Below the pieces are notes generated by a model. The model was not told where the DNA came from. It saw only the letters and a program-made list of their open reading frames with translations, and ran no database searches. This document shows, piece by piece, positions 24,679 through 33,551 of a stretch of DNA of 64,000 bases. How positions within the stretch are numbered: position 1 is the first letter of the stretch; every line of letters begins with the position of its first letter. Source of the stretch: JAHBTB01 sp964451255 (lineage in GTDB: Bacteria > Armatimonadota > Fimbriimonadia > Fimbriimonadales > Fimbriimonadaceae); NCBI GenBank assembly GCA_964451255.1, contig CAYVHL010000001.1, forward strand, positions 868,001 to 932,000, read 5' to 3'. The position numbers and the translations under genes are program-made.

Positions 24679-27600
24679 TCAGTCCGACATCGACCACACC
24701 CCGTTCCGCACCAGGCCCCGGAGGTGGGCGAGCGAGCCGCACAGATGCGCCCTGGGTTGGACGGCGATCGCCGGGAAGCCGGCGGCGAAGGCGTCCGACC
24801 ACGTCGCCATGCAACCCGTCCCCGTCACCCTGGCGATCGAGGGGTCGAGCAGACCGGCCCACATGACCGCCTGCGACGACATCGGCCCGTCGCCCACGAC
24901 CTCGGCGTGGGCGGTGTACTTGCGCATCGCGCGGGCGGCCCGGACGGCCTGCCAACCGGCGGTGAAGGCGACCGAGCGGCCCGCGTAGACGGGGTAACGC
25001 ATCTCGATCCCGGCCAGCTCGCCGGTGCCGAGGGCGTCGATATAGAGCCGGGCGAACCCGTCGCCGCTCTCCCGCCCGCCACCCGCCGAGATCGCATTCG
25101 CCTTACCGGCGTCCGAGAGGTAGATGCGGACGCCCTTCACCTCGCCCGGCGGCAGGAAGAGGACGCCGGGGGTGACTAGCCCGGGTTCAGACTCGAAGGT
25201 CACGGTCCTCATCGGCCCGTCGCCCCTTTCCTGATAGGCGAGTGGCGTCTCGGCGGGCCGTCCTCCGTTGACCGCTATCGCATCGGCGGCGGAGACGGCA
25301 GCGGGAGCGTGGGCCAGGTACTCCAGGGACAAGTCCCGCATGGTCCGCTCGTCTTTGGCGGGCGGGTCCAGGGCCAGCAACCGCCGGTCTTCGGGGTCGA
25401 TGGCGGTCAGGGCGGGCTGGGGCACCGGCCTCCCGTCACCCTTGCCCTTCAAGTACTTGTCGAAGAACCCTATGGACGACTCCCGCATCGGCTGGTTGTA
25501 GTCGTGGCCACCGGTGTAGATCTGTCCATGGACGTCCCCTTCCTTGCCGAACAGACGCCAGGTCTCCTTGAGCTTCTTGACGGTGAGGCGGGTGGCGTCG
25601 GGCGGGAACTCGCCGTCTTCTTGGGCGCCCATGATGTAGACCGGCTTGGGGGCTTGGATCGCCATGACGTCCGAACGGTCGCCGATCAGGCAGGTGCCCG
25701 GCACGTGGTTGCACAGGCAGCCGTTGTCGGGGGCCAGTTCCAGGCTGGCCATGTAGACCACGGGCACCGCGCACGTGTACCGGTCGTCGGCGGCGAAGGT
25801 GTAGAGCGTCGCGAGGCCGCCGCCCGAAGCGCCGGTCAGGCCGACGCGGGTCATGTCGGTGTCGGGACGGGTCGCCATGTAGTCGAGGGCCCGGACGGCG
25901 TCCCAGACGTAGTAGCCGGTGGTATTGGAACCGCCCTCGACGAGCGACCAGTCGTTATGGTCGCCCTCCGGCCGCCGTTCGATGAGGCTGTCACCCTCGA
26001 AACTGTGGCCCGGGCTGTCGATGGCGACGGCGATGTAGCCGGAGAGCGCCTGGAAGGCCGCCCGCAGTTGGATGCGGTCCTCGTCCTTCTTGTGCGCCCA
26101 GTGGCCGTTGACGTTGACGATGACCGGCAGCTTGGTGTGGAGCGAGTCGGGCACATAGACGTGGCCGGTGACATAGAACCGGGGGCGGCTCTCGAAGACG
26201 ATCTTCTCGATGTGGTACCCGTCGCGCTGGATGGTTCCGGTGACGCGGGCGTTCAGGGGCGTCTTGAGCGGCATGGGGTCGAGGCCCAGGCTCCGCATCA
26301 ACTCCTTCCGCCTGGCTTTGCGTACGGTCTCGAACGCCTTGGCGGTGGCCGGTGTCGGTCGCTTGGAAAGCTCTTCGACCCGGTTCTTGAGGAACGCGTT
26401 CGCCATCGTGAGTCCCTTGCCGCCAAGGACGTCGTCATAGGAGACCGGGCCGGGAACGGGGGTGAAAGAGTCCATGCCTTGCTCGTTGGCGATCACTTCG
26501 CCTAGGGTGAGAAACGGTACGCCGTGCGCGTTCATGAGGTCCTCGTGGCACGAGCTGGTCATCGAGCCACCCTCGCTGGCGGCGTCGACGACGACGGTGG
26601 GCTTCTCGGTGCCGCCGAGGCTCAGGAGCCGGACGAACGACTTGGCGGCGGTCGGGTACTGCATGGTCTGCATCAATCGGGCGGTGGTGACCCAGACCTC
26701 CCCCTTTCCCAGCTTGAACCGGGCGAGGCCGCCGTTGCCGAAGACCTCCCAACCCTCGCTGGGGAGGAACCGCACCCACATCATGCCGGGTGCGGTGGCC
26801 TTTTCCAGCCCGAGCTGTCCGCCAGGATCGAAGGTGTCGGACTGGAAGTTTTCGAACGACAGCGGCTTGGGGAGGAAGTCGAGCCTATCCTTGTTGAAGT
26901 CCGCTTGGAGGATGACCAGGCGCATCCCCTTCGCGACGGGCAGAAGGAGCTTGCGCCGGGCGGACTTGTCGAAGGCGTGGAAGAACTGCTGGCTCCGCGA
27001 CCCGACAAGCATCCCGCCGTACTTGGCCGGGTCGAGGACTTCGGGTCTGAGATAGGCCAGGGCTTCGTTGGCGGCGTAGATCTGCGGCGTCGGGCCAGGT
27101 TTGGCGGGCACGACGACATAGGGGGTCTGCCTGTTGGCCGTCGGCACCCGTACGGAGGCCAGCCCCTTACGCAGTTCGGCGGCGATCTGCAACCCGCACA
27201 GCGGCCTGGGCAGGCGCGCGGTGAAGGCGTCTCCCTCGCGACGCATCGCCACCCGGTGCCAGGTCGCAGAACTGGGCAGCGGCTTCCACAGCAGGAACCC
27301 TTGGTCGGCGTCGACGGCGTCGACGCGGCACTCTATGCTTTCGCCAGTTGGCCTCCAAGTGACCTGAACCGGCTTCTCGGACTCGATGACGCCGAGCACC
27401 CAGCTGTCCCGGTTCTGGATGTAGGTCTCTATTTGCCGAGGGGGCGCAGGCAGCTTCCGCAATCTCTCCAGTTCTGCCAGAACCTTCGTCGTCTCCGGCT
27501 GCCATGAGAAAGTGTTGGTGCGCATACGCAAGCGTTCGGTGAACGGCTTGTAGAACGAGTAGCTTGGCTTGTGAAGCCACTCCGTGAGGAAACCGAGAGA

Positions 27601-29451
27601 GCTCAAGCCACGAGGTCGGTAGTCCTGTCCGAAAGTGCTTTCGTCGGAGGCTAGATCACTAGCCAGGGCTGTCCTGCTCAGAAGAGACACCGCTTGGCTT
27701 GTGGCGACCGTGCAGGCGTGAAACAACTCCTTTGCCCTCCCGCTCAGGCCCTCGACTTGGGCGCCTTCGGGCCAGCCGTCCGGGAACGACAGGTACACCC
27801 CAAGAATGCTCGGGCTATATCTCCCGTCGATCCCTCCGGTCGACAAGTTTGCAAACTGCTCGTTGATCGGGGCGAACTGAAAGGAGTCCAGACCACCTCG
27901 CTCGATCAGTGAGTTCGTGTCCCCGCCCCATTCGAGTTCTGGCGCGTGGTCACGATGGTCAGGGCCGATCGCGTCGGCGACATAGATTGTCGGGATGAGC
28001 GTGCTCGCCCGTTTCCACGCCTCCACCATTCTTTCTGACCCCTTCCCCAACAACTCCACCGCCTTGGCGTCGAACACGGCGTCCGGCGTCGTCGGGTCAT
28101 AGCCCAGGCGTCCCCAGGTCATCCAGTACATCTCGTCGCGCTGGTGGATCCAGTCGCAGTACTTGTCCCTCAGGTCGGCCAGGTAGTAGTCGGGCTTCTT
28201 GGGATAGTAGGCGTCCTCACCCTCGATGGTGTAACCGCTGGCCGTGCCCATCTTCATGCAACCGACCGTCCGGCGCACCCAGTCAGGGTTGTAGAAAGGA
28301 AAGATGCGGTGGGTGCCATTGGCCCTCACCTGCCAGACGATCTTGTAGGGCTCCGAAGGCCACAGGCCGCCGCCCTCGGCGGGCCAGCCCACCCACGTCT
28401 TGACGCCCTTCGCACCCGAGTCCGAAAGGTAGTCCTCGTAGGAGTAGCTCCCCCACTTGGACATCCGTCCGCCGGAGACGATGTAAGGCGCGCCCCACTG
28501 CTCGCCGTTGTATTTGATCTCGACCGTGAAGTCTTTGCTGGCCCGGGCGAGCGGCAACACCTTCTGTTTGCGCGTGATCCAACTGCGCGTGATGATCGGG
28601 ATGTCGCGCCCGCTTGCCTTGACCGCTTCGTCGTAGCACTTGAAGAAGTCTTCCCCGTGGCCGCTCTCTCCGATTCGGTAGCCGATGGCGTCCAACCCAG
28701 GCACCTTACGGATCATCTGCTCGACGACTTCCTTCGTGTACTTGTAGACGTCCGCTTCTGTGCCTTGGTAGGGCGGGTTCGGGTTCTGGGGCACCTTGAG
28801 GTTCGCCTCGTAGCACATCAGACTGACCCTGATCCCACGAGAGTGGGCCATCTCCACCACATGGTTGAGTTGGGCGAGGTCTCTTTCCTTGATGGCCTGA
28901 GGGACGCCGACGAGCGGGAAGGACGGGCTGGTCACGAAGTAGGCGTACAAGTTCGGGGCGTTCGTGACGCTGATGTCCCAGGCCCCGTGGATGTCGAGCC
29001 AGTTCAGGCGGCTCTTGGCCATTAAGTCAAGGAGCGACTTCCAATAGCCGTCATTGGCGAACCACCAACGCTTAGGATCGGTGAGGGCGGCGACGTCGTA
29101 GTCGGTGTCGTTCTTCTGATAGTCCCAGGGAAGCGTCAGGAAGATGTTCATCCCGCGCTCAGGCAGGTACGGCTCGGCGTCGAGTTTGGCCTTCCATGCG
29201 TCCTCCGGGTCACGGGAGAGGCGCTCGGCGAACTCCTGCGCGCCGTACATCGCGCCCACAGCGTCACCGCCCGTGATGGTCACGGTCTTACCGTCGCCTC
29301 GGACGTGGAAAGACTCCCGGACGCCCGGCTTGACAATCACGCGGACATCGGCTGCTCGGGCGCCGGCCGCTTGTGCGGCCACGCTATGGGCGATCGTCAA
29401 GGGCGTCGTCGGCACCGAACCAGCCAGGGCAAGCAGCGCAAGCACAAACAC
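24679..29451 (-). CDS. Very large secreted glycoside hydrolase - alpha/beta-hydrolase (esterase) multidomain protein
   Basis: A 1590-residue protein with a signal peptide. Residues ~20-75 resemble the N-domain of alpha-glucuronidases and GH20 enzymes (DGKTVTITGGDAVGAMYGAQ). Residues ~90-500 look like a TIM-barrel glycosidase (LPERGMNIF, SRLNWLDIHGAWD, IGYRIGESGHGEDF). A middle region of about 350 residues is beta-rich. Residues ~1080-1370 form an alpha/beta hydrolase with nucleophile motif GLTGASGGG, a candidate acid in GAQEDGEFPP and His in YTGGHDYNQ, like acetyl-xylan esterases. A last ~200-residue part looks like a second, degenerate hydrolase. It probably removes both sugar and ester groups from plant polysaccharide. 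The GH family number is not determined. Confidence 0.75.
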   Translation of the reverse strand: MFVLALLALAGSVPTTPLTIAHSVAAQAAGARAADVRVIVKPGVRESFHVRGDGKTVTITGGDAVGAMYGAQEFAERLSRDPEDAWKAKLDAEPYLPERGMNIFLTLPWDYQKNDTDYDVAALTDPKRWWFANDGYWKSLLDLMAKSRLNWLDIHGAWDISVTNAPNLYAYFVTSPSFPLVGVPQAIKERDLAQLNHVVEMAHSRGIRVSLMCYEANLKVPQNPNPPYQGTEADVYKYTKEVVEQMIRKVPGLDAIGYRIGESGHGEDFFKCYDEAVKASGRDIPIITRSWITRKQKVLPLARASKDFTVEIKYNGEQWGAPYIVSGGRMSKWGSYSYEDYLSDSGAKGVKTWVGWPAEGGGLWPSEPYKIVWQVRANGTHRIFPFYNPDWVRRTVGCMKMGTASGYTIEGEDAYYPKKPDYYLADLRDKYCDWIHQRDEMYWMTWGRLGYDPTTPDAVFDAKAVELLGKGSERMVEAWKRASTLIPTIYVADAIGPDHRDHAPELEWGGDTNSLIERGGLDSFQFAPINEQFANLSTGGIDGRYSPSILGVYLSFPDGWPEGAQVEGLSGRAKELFHACTVATSQAVSLLSRTALASDLASDESTFGQDYRPRGLSSLGFLTEWLHKPSYSFYKPFTERLRMRTNTFSWQPETTKVLAELERLRKLPAPPRQIETYIQNRDSWVLGVIESEKPVQVTWRPTGESIECRVDAVDADQGFLLWKPLPSSATWHRVAMRREGDAFTARLPRPLCGLQIAAELRKGLASVRVPTANRQTPYVVVPAKPGPTPQIYAANEALAYLRPEVLDPAKYGGMLVGSRSQQFFHAFDKSARRKLLLPVAKGMRLVILQADFNKDRLDFLPKPLSFENFQSDTFDPGGQLGLEKATAPGMMWVRFLPSEGWEVFGNGGLARFKLGKGEVWVTTARLMQTMQYPTAAKSFVRLLSLGGTEKPTVVVDAASEGGSMTSSCHEDLMNAHGVPFLTLGEVIANEQGMDSFTPVPGPVSYDDVLGGKGLTMANAFLKNRVEELSKRPTPATAKAFETVRKARRKELMRSLGLDPMPLKTPLNARVTGTIQRDGYHIEKIVFESRPRFYVTGHVYVPDSLHTKLPVIVNVNGHWAHKKDEDRIQLRAAFQALSGYIAVAIDSPGHSFEGDSLIERRPEGDHNDWSLVEGGSNTTGYYVWDAVRALDYMATRPDTDMTRVGLTGASGGGLATLYTFAADDRYTCAVPVVYMASLELAPDNGCLCNHVPGTCLIGDRSDVMAIQAPKPVYIMGAQEDGEFPPDATRLTVKKLKETWRLFGKEGDVHGQIYTGGHDYNQPMRESSIGFFDKYLKGKGDGRPVPQPALTAIDPEDRRLLALDPPAKDERTMRDLSLEYLAHAPAAVSAADAIAVNGGRPAETPLAYQERGDGPMRTVTFESEPGLVTPGVLFLPPGEVKGVRIYLSDAGKANAISAGGGRESGDGFARLYIDALGTGELAGIEMRYPVYAGRSVAFTAGWQAVRAARAMRKYTAHAEVVGDGPMSSQAVMWAGLLDPSIARVTGTGCMATWSDAFAAGFPAIAVQPRAHLCGSLAHLRGLVRNGVWSMSD

Positions 29452-29596
29452 GGGGTCACTCTCGCGGCAAGGTTAGCACCAAAGGGGGCTCAGTCCGGCG
29501 CTGTTTCGATCATTCTTGGCGTCGTGAAAGCGGGGCGACGGTGCCCTGGGGGGCCATTGGAGTCGGGTGCGTCGGACGGGCGTAGAAGGAGGGACA
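29452..29596. other. Divergent intergenic region
   Basis: 145 bases between the glycosidase-esterase start and doxX, which must hold both promoters. The only clear signal is the strong Shine-Dalgarno AGAAGGAGG at 29585-29593, which fixes the DoxX start. Confidence 0.5.
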
Positions 29597-30028
29597 ATGG
29601 GAACGATCGCTGAGCGCAAGTCCGACATATTGCTACTGACCGTCAGGATCATCGTGGGGGTCATTTTCGTCGCCCACGGCGCGCAGAAGCTCTTCGGCGC
29701 GTTCGGCGGATCCGGCATGGCGGGCATCGTGGGGATGGTCGGACCGGTCGGCTACCTCGTCGCGATAGGGGAGTTCTTTGGCGGGCTCGGCCTGGCATTC
29801 GGCTTGCTGACGCGGTTCTCGGCGGCGGCCCTCATCGTCATCATGCTCGGGGCGATCGAGAAGCTCCACGGTAACGGGTTCTTCGCGCCGATGGGTATTG
29901 AGTTGCCACTCTCACAGATCCCCTCGTTGTTGGTGCTCTTGGCCATGGGGCCGGGACGCCTGGCCCTCAGCAACGTGTTGCCCAAGCGCAAGACAGACGC
30001 AAACCAACCGACACCAGCCACCCCTTAG
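29597..30028 (+). CDS. DoxX-family membrane protein
   Basis: A 143-residue protein with four membrane segments. DoxX marks are LLTVRIIVGVIFVAHGAQKL and GEFFGGLGLAFGLLTRFSAA. DoxX proteins are linked to redox homeostasis or quinone-related functions but lack a firm general reaction. The start at 29597 is supported by AGAAGGAGG four bases upstream. It converges with the Gfo/Idh gene, whose stop is 11 bases away. Confidence 0.9.
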   Translation: MGTIAERKSDILLLTVRIIVGVIFVAHGAQKLFGAFGGSGMAGIVGMVGPVGYLVAIGEFFGGLGLAFGLLTRFSAAALIVIMLGAIEKLHGNGFFAPMGIELPLSQIPSLLVLLAMGPGRLALSNVLPKRKTDANQPTPATP

Positions 30029-30039
30029 GGTGCTCGCAC

Positions 30040-31371
30040 CTACATCTTATAGACCGGCAGCGACCAAGGCTTGCGGTATTCGCGCCGATAGCCTAGGGTG
30101 TGCTTCCCAGCCTGCCCGACAAGATCCATCTTCGCGTTGTCCCAGCGCACCTGTTCGCCGCACTCGACGGCGATGTTGGCAAGGTGGCAACAGACGGTGG
30201 TCTGCCCCACGGACGCGATGTCGGCCCGCGGCTTCTCCCGCGACTTGACACAGTCCAGGAAGTTCCGCCAGTGGTCTCCGGTGGCAGGCGACTCCTCCTT
30301 GGGGAGTTCCTTGCCGCCCGGATCGAGGACCTGCCAGCCGCCGCGCCACACCCGCAGGGTCTTTCCGTCGGCGCTGACGAACTCGGTGCCGTGGTCGGGC
30401 CGGTTCGGATGGTCGCGGAGGATCGACCAGGTCAGGACGAACTCTGGGTCGTGGAACCGGAAGACCGTCTCGACGGTGTCGGGGGCGTCGCGGTCCTCTC
30501 CGAGGAAGACGAGCTTGCCGCCCGCCGCGCTGACCGTCGTCGGCATCACGAGGTCTTGGCCCTTGCTCATGCCGAGCAGGGCGATGTCGATCATGTGGAC
30601 GCCCCAGTCCACCGTCTTGCCACCGCCGTACTGCATGAACCACCGCCAGTTCCCGTGGACATGGTTCGGGGCGTAGGGCGTCATCTTGGCCGGCCCCACC
30701 CAGAAGTCGTAGTCCAGGCTCTGGGGCGGTTGGGACGGCTCTTGGTGGCCGACGCTCGACGTGTCGGTGATCCACGCCCGGCACAGGACGACCTTGCCCA
30801 GCTTGCCCGCCCGGATATAGGCGATGGCGTCGGTGAACTCCTTGGTGCTACGTTGCCAGGTGCCGCATTGGACGACCCGCTTGTGGTGGCGGGCGGCGGC
30901 GACCATGCAGTTCGCCTCGTGGATGTCGTGGGAGATCGGCTTCTCGCAGTAGCAGTCCTTGCCAGCCTCGACGGCGTGGACGAGGTTCAGGGCGTGCCAG
31001 TGGTCGGGGGTGCCTACGATGACGGCGTCGATGTCCTTGCGCTCGAGCATCTTGCGGTAGTCGTGGAAGACGGCGGGTTTGCGCCCGTACTTCTTCTCCA
31101 CGTCGGCGATGTCGCCTGGCATCCGGCTGGTGTCGACGTCGCAGACGGCGGCCACCTCGACGTCGTCGAAGCGCATGAGGTTGCGCATGTTGGCGGCGCC
31201 CATGCCGCCACACCCGATGAGGCCGATGACGACCTTGTCGTTGGCGCCGGGCCGCTTGGCGGCCGGGGCCGCGTTCAAGAGCCCGGGGACCGCGCCTGCA
31301 ATGGCCGAAGCCCCGACCCGTTCGAGCAACCGACGCCGAGAAATCTCTTCGTTGAAACGATCCTTCGCCAT
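30040..31371 (-). CDS. Tat-exported Gfo/Idh/MocA-family oxidoreductase
   Basis: A 443-residue NAD(P)-dependent sugar or polyol oxidoreductase. The twin-arginine signal is SRRRLLERVGASAIAGAVPG (about residues 11-30). The Rossmann motif is IGLIGCGGMGAANM near residue 49, and CEKPISHDIHEA is the substrate-site loop. A C-terminal domain typical of large secreted Gfo/Idh proteins ends in YRKPWSLPVYKM. Such exported members are common in Planctomycetota and Armatimonadota. The start codon lies inside a 13-bp inverted repeat. Confidence 0.93.
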   Translation of the reverse strand: MAKDRFNEEISRRRLLERVGASAIAGAVPGLLNAAPAAKRPGANDKVVIGLIGCGGMGAANMRNLMRFDDVEVAAVCDVDTSRMPGDIADVEKKYGRKPAVFHDYRKMLERKDIDAVIVGTPDHWHALNLVHAVEAGKDCYCEKPISHDIHEANCMVAAARHHKRVVQCGTWQRSTKEFTDAIAYIRAGKLGKVVLCRAWITDTSSVGHQEPSQPPQSLDYDFWVGPAKMTPYAPNHVHGNWRWFMQYGGGKTVDWGVHMIDIALLGMSKGQDLVMPTTVSAAGGKLVFLGEDRDAPDTVETVFRFHDPEFVLTWSILRDHPNRPDHGTEFVSADGKTLRVWRGGWQVLDPGGKELPKEESPATGDHWRNFLDCVKSREKPRADIASVGQTTVCCHLANIAVECGEQVRWDNAKMDLVGQAGKHTLGYRREYRKPWSLPVYKM

Positions 31372-31397
31372 GCCGGCATTCTATCCGGCATGGCGAA
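31364..31397 (-). promoter_or_regulatory. Perfect 13-bp inverted repeat overlapping the Gfo/Idh start codon
   Basis: TTCGCCATGCCGG at 31364-31376 and its exact complement CCGGCATGGCGAA at 31385-31397 flank eight bases. The minus-strand gene begins at ATG 31371, inside the downstream arm. In mRNA the start codon would be sequestered in a strong hairpin. It may also act as a terminator for the PEP-CTERM gene ending at 31418. Confidence 0.7.
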
Positions 31398-31417
31398 GTG
31401 ACGTGCTCCGGGGGAGC

Positions 31418-31954
31418 TTATTTGCGGGCGCGCTTCTTGGCGAGGGCCAAAGCGCCGAGGCCAAGGACGGCCATCGAGGCCGGCTCTGGGACAGCCGTCG
31501 GGCCGCTGAAGTTGGTGATCGTCAGCACGCCGGGGCCAAACACTTGATCCACAGAATAGACGTTGAACCCGATGACGTCGCCAGCAAGCACGGGCACCGA
31601 TATCGAACCGGATTCTCCGTCAGTGCTTGACAGGTAGATATAGGTGTTGACGTAGTAATAGCCTGCGTCAAATCCCGGATCATCCTCTGAGTTGTACACC
31701 CAGTCGAAGCTGAACATGCCGTCGGCTTCGGCGGTGATGGTGTAGTAGTCGTCGCTACTGTTTCCGCTCCCGTCGTCGCCGCCGACCATGACCAACGTGC
31801 TGTCGGTGGCGGTGTCGATGTAGCCGTTGCCGCCAGTGAGTTGGTCAAAGGTCCAGTTGGCGTGGTCGTAGTAGCCGGTGAAATCGGCTTGGGCGACAGC
31901 GGCCGAGGCCAGGACGACAAGGGAAGTTCCAAGCGTTAGATATGCTCTTTTCAT
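31418..31954 (-). CDS. PEP-CTERM surface protein of unknown function
   Basis: A 178-residue secreted protein. The signal peptide ends near AVAQA (residue ~22). An acidic Gly/Asp/Tyr-rich beta domain follows, and the tail VPEPASMAVLGLGALALAKKRARK is a PEP-CTERM sorting signal. The start is ATG 31954 (MKRAYLTLGTS); a longer frame has no signal peptide at its N-terminus. Substrate or partner is unknown. Confidence 0.82.
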   Translation of the reverse strand: MKRAYLTLGTSLVVLASAAVAQADFTGYYDHANWTFDQLTGGNGYIDTATDSTLVMVGGDDGSGNSSDDYYTITAEADGMFSFDWVYNSEDDPGFDAGYYYVNTYIYLSSTDGESGSISVPVLAGDVIGFNVYSVDQVFGPGVLTITNFSGPTAVPEPASMAVLGLGALALAKKRARK

Positions 31955-32159
31955 TGCTATTGCACTCCATTCCGACGTGACCAGGGTCGCGTCTCGATCC
32001 CCGTACACGACAGTGTTGCCAGGATAACCAAATACCAACGAAAATGAGAGGATTCTAAGACGCATTTTCAAGAAACCTGGCAGTTATGCGGTGCATGCGG
32101 AGGGTTGGCCTGCGCGTACGTCAAGGGCGACGGATATGGCCGGATTTTGAAAGAGTTAG

Positions 32160-32203
32160 GGTAGGTGGCAGGTAGGTGTCAGGTAGGTGGTTGGTAGGTG
32201 GCC
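32160..32203 (+). repeat. 11-bp tandem repeat, 4 copies
   Basis: GGTAGGTG begins at 32160, 32171, 32182 and 32193, each followed by a three-base variable part (GCA, TCA, GTT, GCC). The period equals about one helical turn. Confidence 0.85.
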
Positions 32204-32382
32204 GCGCGAGACGGGTTTTCGCGCCTGACGGACACGGGCACGGTAAGGCGGGAGCCAGGAAACCACGGGAACGGCCGACCGTTCCCGGCGCCGGCCGCGA
32301 AGCACTGGGTTTTGTGCGGTACGTCGTCGCCTGTCGCGCGGTGTGCGGAGGCATGACCGGGCAAGCGACGGAGCAAAACGAC

Positions 32383-32414
32383 AAGGCCCCACAGACACTG
32401 TCTTGTGGGGCCTT
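32383..32414 (-). terminator. Hairpin terminator after PEP-CTERM gene 32438-33373
   Basis: AAGGCCCCACA (32383-32393) and TGTGGGGCCTT (32404-32414) form a perfect 11-bp stem with a 10-base loop. A short T-rich stretch (CGTTTTG) follows on the minus strand. Confidence 0.8.
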
Positions 32415-32437
32415 GCGCCGAAACGGCAGGGCTGTCC

Positions 32438-33373
32438 TTACTTCCGGCGGCGCTTGATCAGGGCAACCGCGCCAAGCCCAAGGAGGGCCATGGTTCCCGG
32501 CTCTGGGACGGACTCCACGTTGACGTTGTCGAAGATCGCCGTCGTCAGGAAGCTGTTGGGGTCGGTCGATTTCGAGCTGTTGGTGTCCGAGTAGTTGAGC
32601 ACGATGTTTCCACCGCTCAACGTGACCGTGCTCAGATCCACTGTGGCGATCGGCAGGGTGTCGATCGTCCAGGTGGCGAACCCGCCCTTCACGTCGATGA
32701 TCGACTGGTGCCAAGCGAAGGCGATACAACCAGCTTGGGCGTTGCCGGTCTGGCTCGCATACAGGGTGGTCTGGGCGGCCGGGGGCGCGTCGCCGCCGAG
32801 GCTGGCGTAATACGGGTCGCTCGCGTTCCGGGTGGCCGCGTAATAGACGGGGTCACCGTTCTGGTAACCGGCCACAGCGGCAGACGAATAGGCGCGCCAG
32901 TCTGCAGATGAGTTTCCGTCGTTCGTCGTCATGAAGTAGACGCCGTCGGCGTTGCCGGGCCAGTTGGCATATGTGCCGCTCGAGCCGATGCCCATGCCGC
33001 CCAGTTGAGTGGTCCCACTCCCGCCGGCGGGCGCGGGGCCGAGGAAGTTCATCCAGATATCGGCGGTAACCCTATAGTCGCCGGTGAAGTTCTGACCGGT
33101 CGGCGAGACGCTGAACCCGCCAAAGATGCCAGCGGTCGCGTTAGCGTACATCATCAGGCCGCGGGTCGAGCCGCCGGCTGAGTTTGGCGCGGAAGGGATC
33201 CCGAGGGTGGAGTAGTCAAAAAAGAAGTTGACATGGTCGTCCGTCGGGCCGTCGTTGACCGTCCAGTTCGCCGTGTGGTCGGCGTCGAAGTTCTCCGAGA
33301 AGAGGGACGCGGAACCGATGGCGACGAGCCCGAGAATGCCGAGGGTGAAGGTAAGGGAACGCAGTGACGTCAT
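32438..33373 (-). CDS. PEP-CTERM surface protein with concanavalin/LamG-like beta-sandwich
   Basis: A 311-residue secreted protein. The signal peptide is MTSLRSLTFTLGILGLVAIGSAS. A ~260-residue Gly/Ser/Thr-rich beta domain follows, whose opening (SLFSENFDADHTANWTVNDG) resembles PEP-CTERM proteins with LamG-like folds. The tail VPEPGTMALLGLGAVALIKRRRK is the sorting signal. Function unknown; a carbohydrate-binding role is only a guess. Confidence 0.82.
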   Translation of the reverse strand: MTSLRSLTFTLGILGLVAIGSASLFSENFDADHTANWTVNDGPTDDHVNFFFDYSTLGIPSAPNSAGGSTRGLMMYANATAGIFGGFSVSPTGQNFTGDYRVTADIWMNFLGPAPAGGSGTTQLGGMGIGSSGTYANWPGNADGVYFMTTNDGNSSADWRAYSSAAVAGYQNGDPVYYAATRNASDPYYASLGGDAPPAAQTTLYASQTGNAQAGCIAFAWHQSIIDVKGGFATWTIDTLPIATVDLSTVTLSGGNIVLNYSDTNSSKSTDPNSFLTTAIFDNVNVESVPEPGTMALLGLGAVALIKRRRK

Positions 33374-33551
33374 GTTCTTTCCTCTCTAATGCCGCCCAGT
33401 CTGCAGGCTGATCCGGCTTCAGCGACCTCAATATACTCCCCGCAATTTCACCATGGGCCAAATCTGGGCCGAACCTAGTAGATTTGACAGCTTCAGAAGG
33501 GCGAGTCGGGGCGGGGCCACCTGGCGTCGTGCTCTGGTAACGTACAACCCG

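Larger units (their letters stand above)
31955..32437. other. Intergenic region with 11-bp tandem repeat and terminator
   Basis: Nearly 480 bases without a credible gene. It holds the promoter of the preceding minus-strand PEP-CTERM gene, a four-copy 11-bp repeat at 32160-32203, and a strong hairpin at 32383-32414 serving the next PEP-CTERM gene. Frames crossing it have no family features. Confidence 0.6.

Noticed and set aside
25309..26505. Long plus-strand frames opposite the glycosidase-esterase gene
   Set aside because: Antisense shadows in a GC-rich gene; no motifs, and the sense strand has an uninterrupted multidomain protein.
32160..32203. Possible CRISPR-like array
   Set aside because: Units are only 11 bp with 3-bp variable parts and there are no cas genes; it is a simple tandem repeat.
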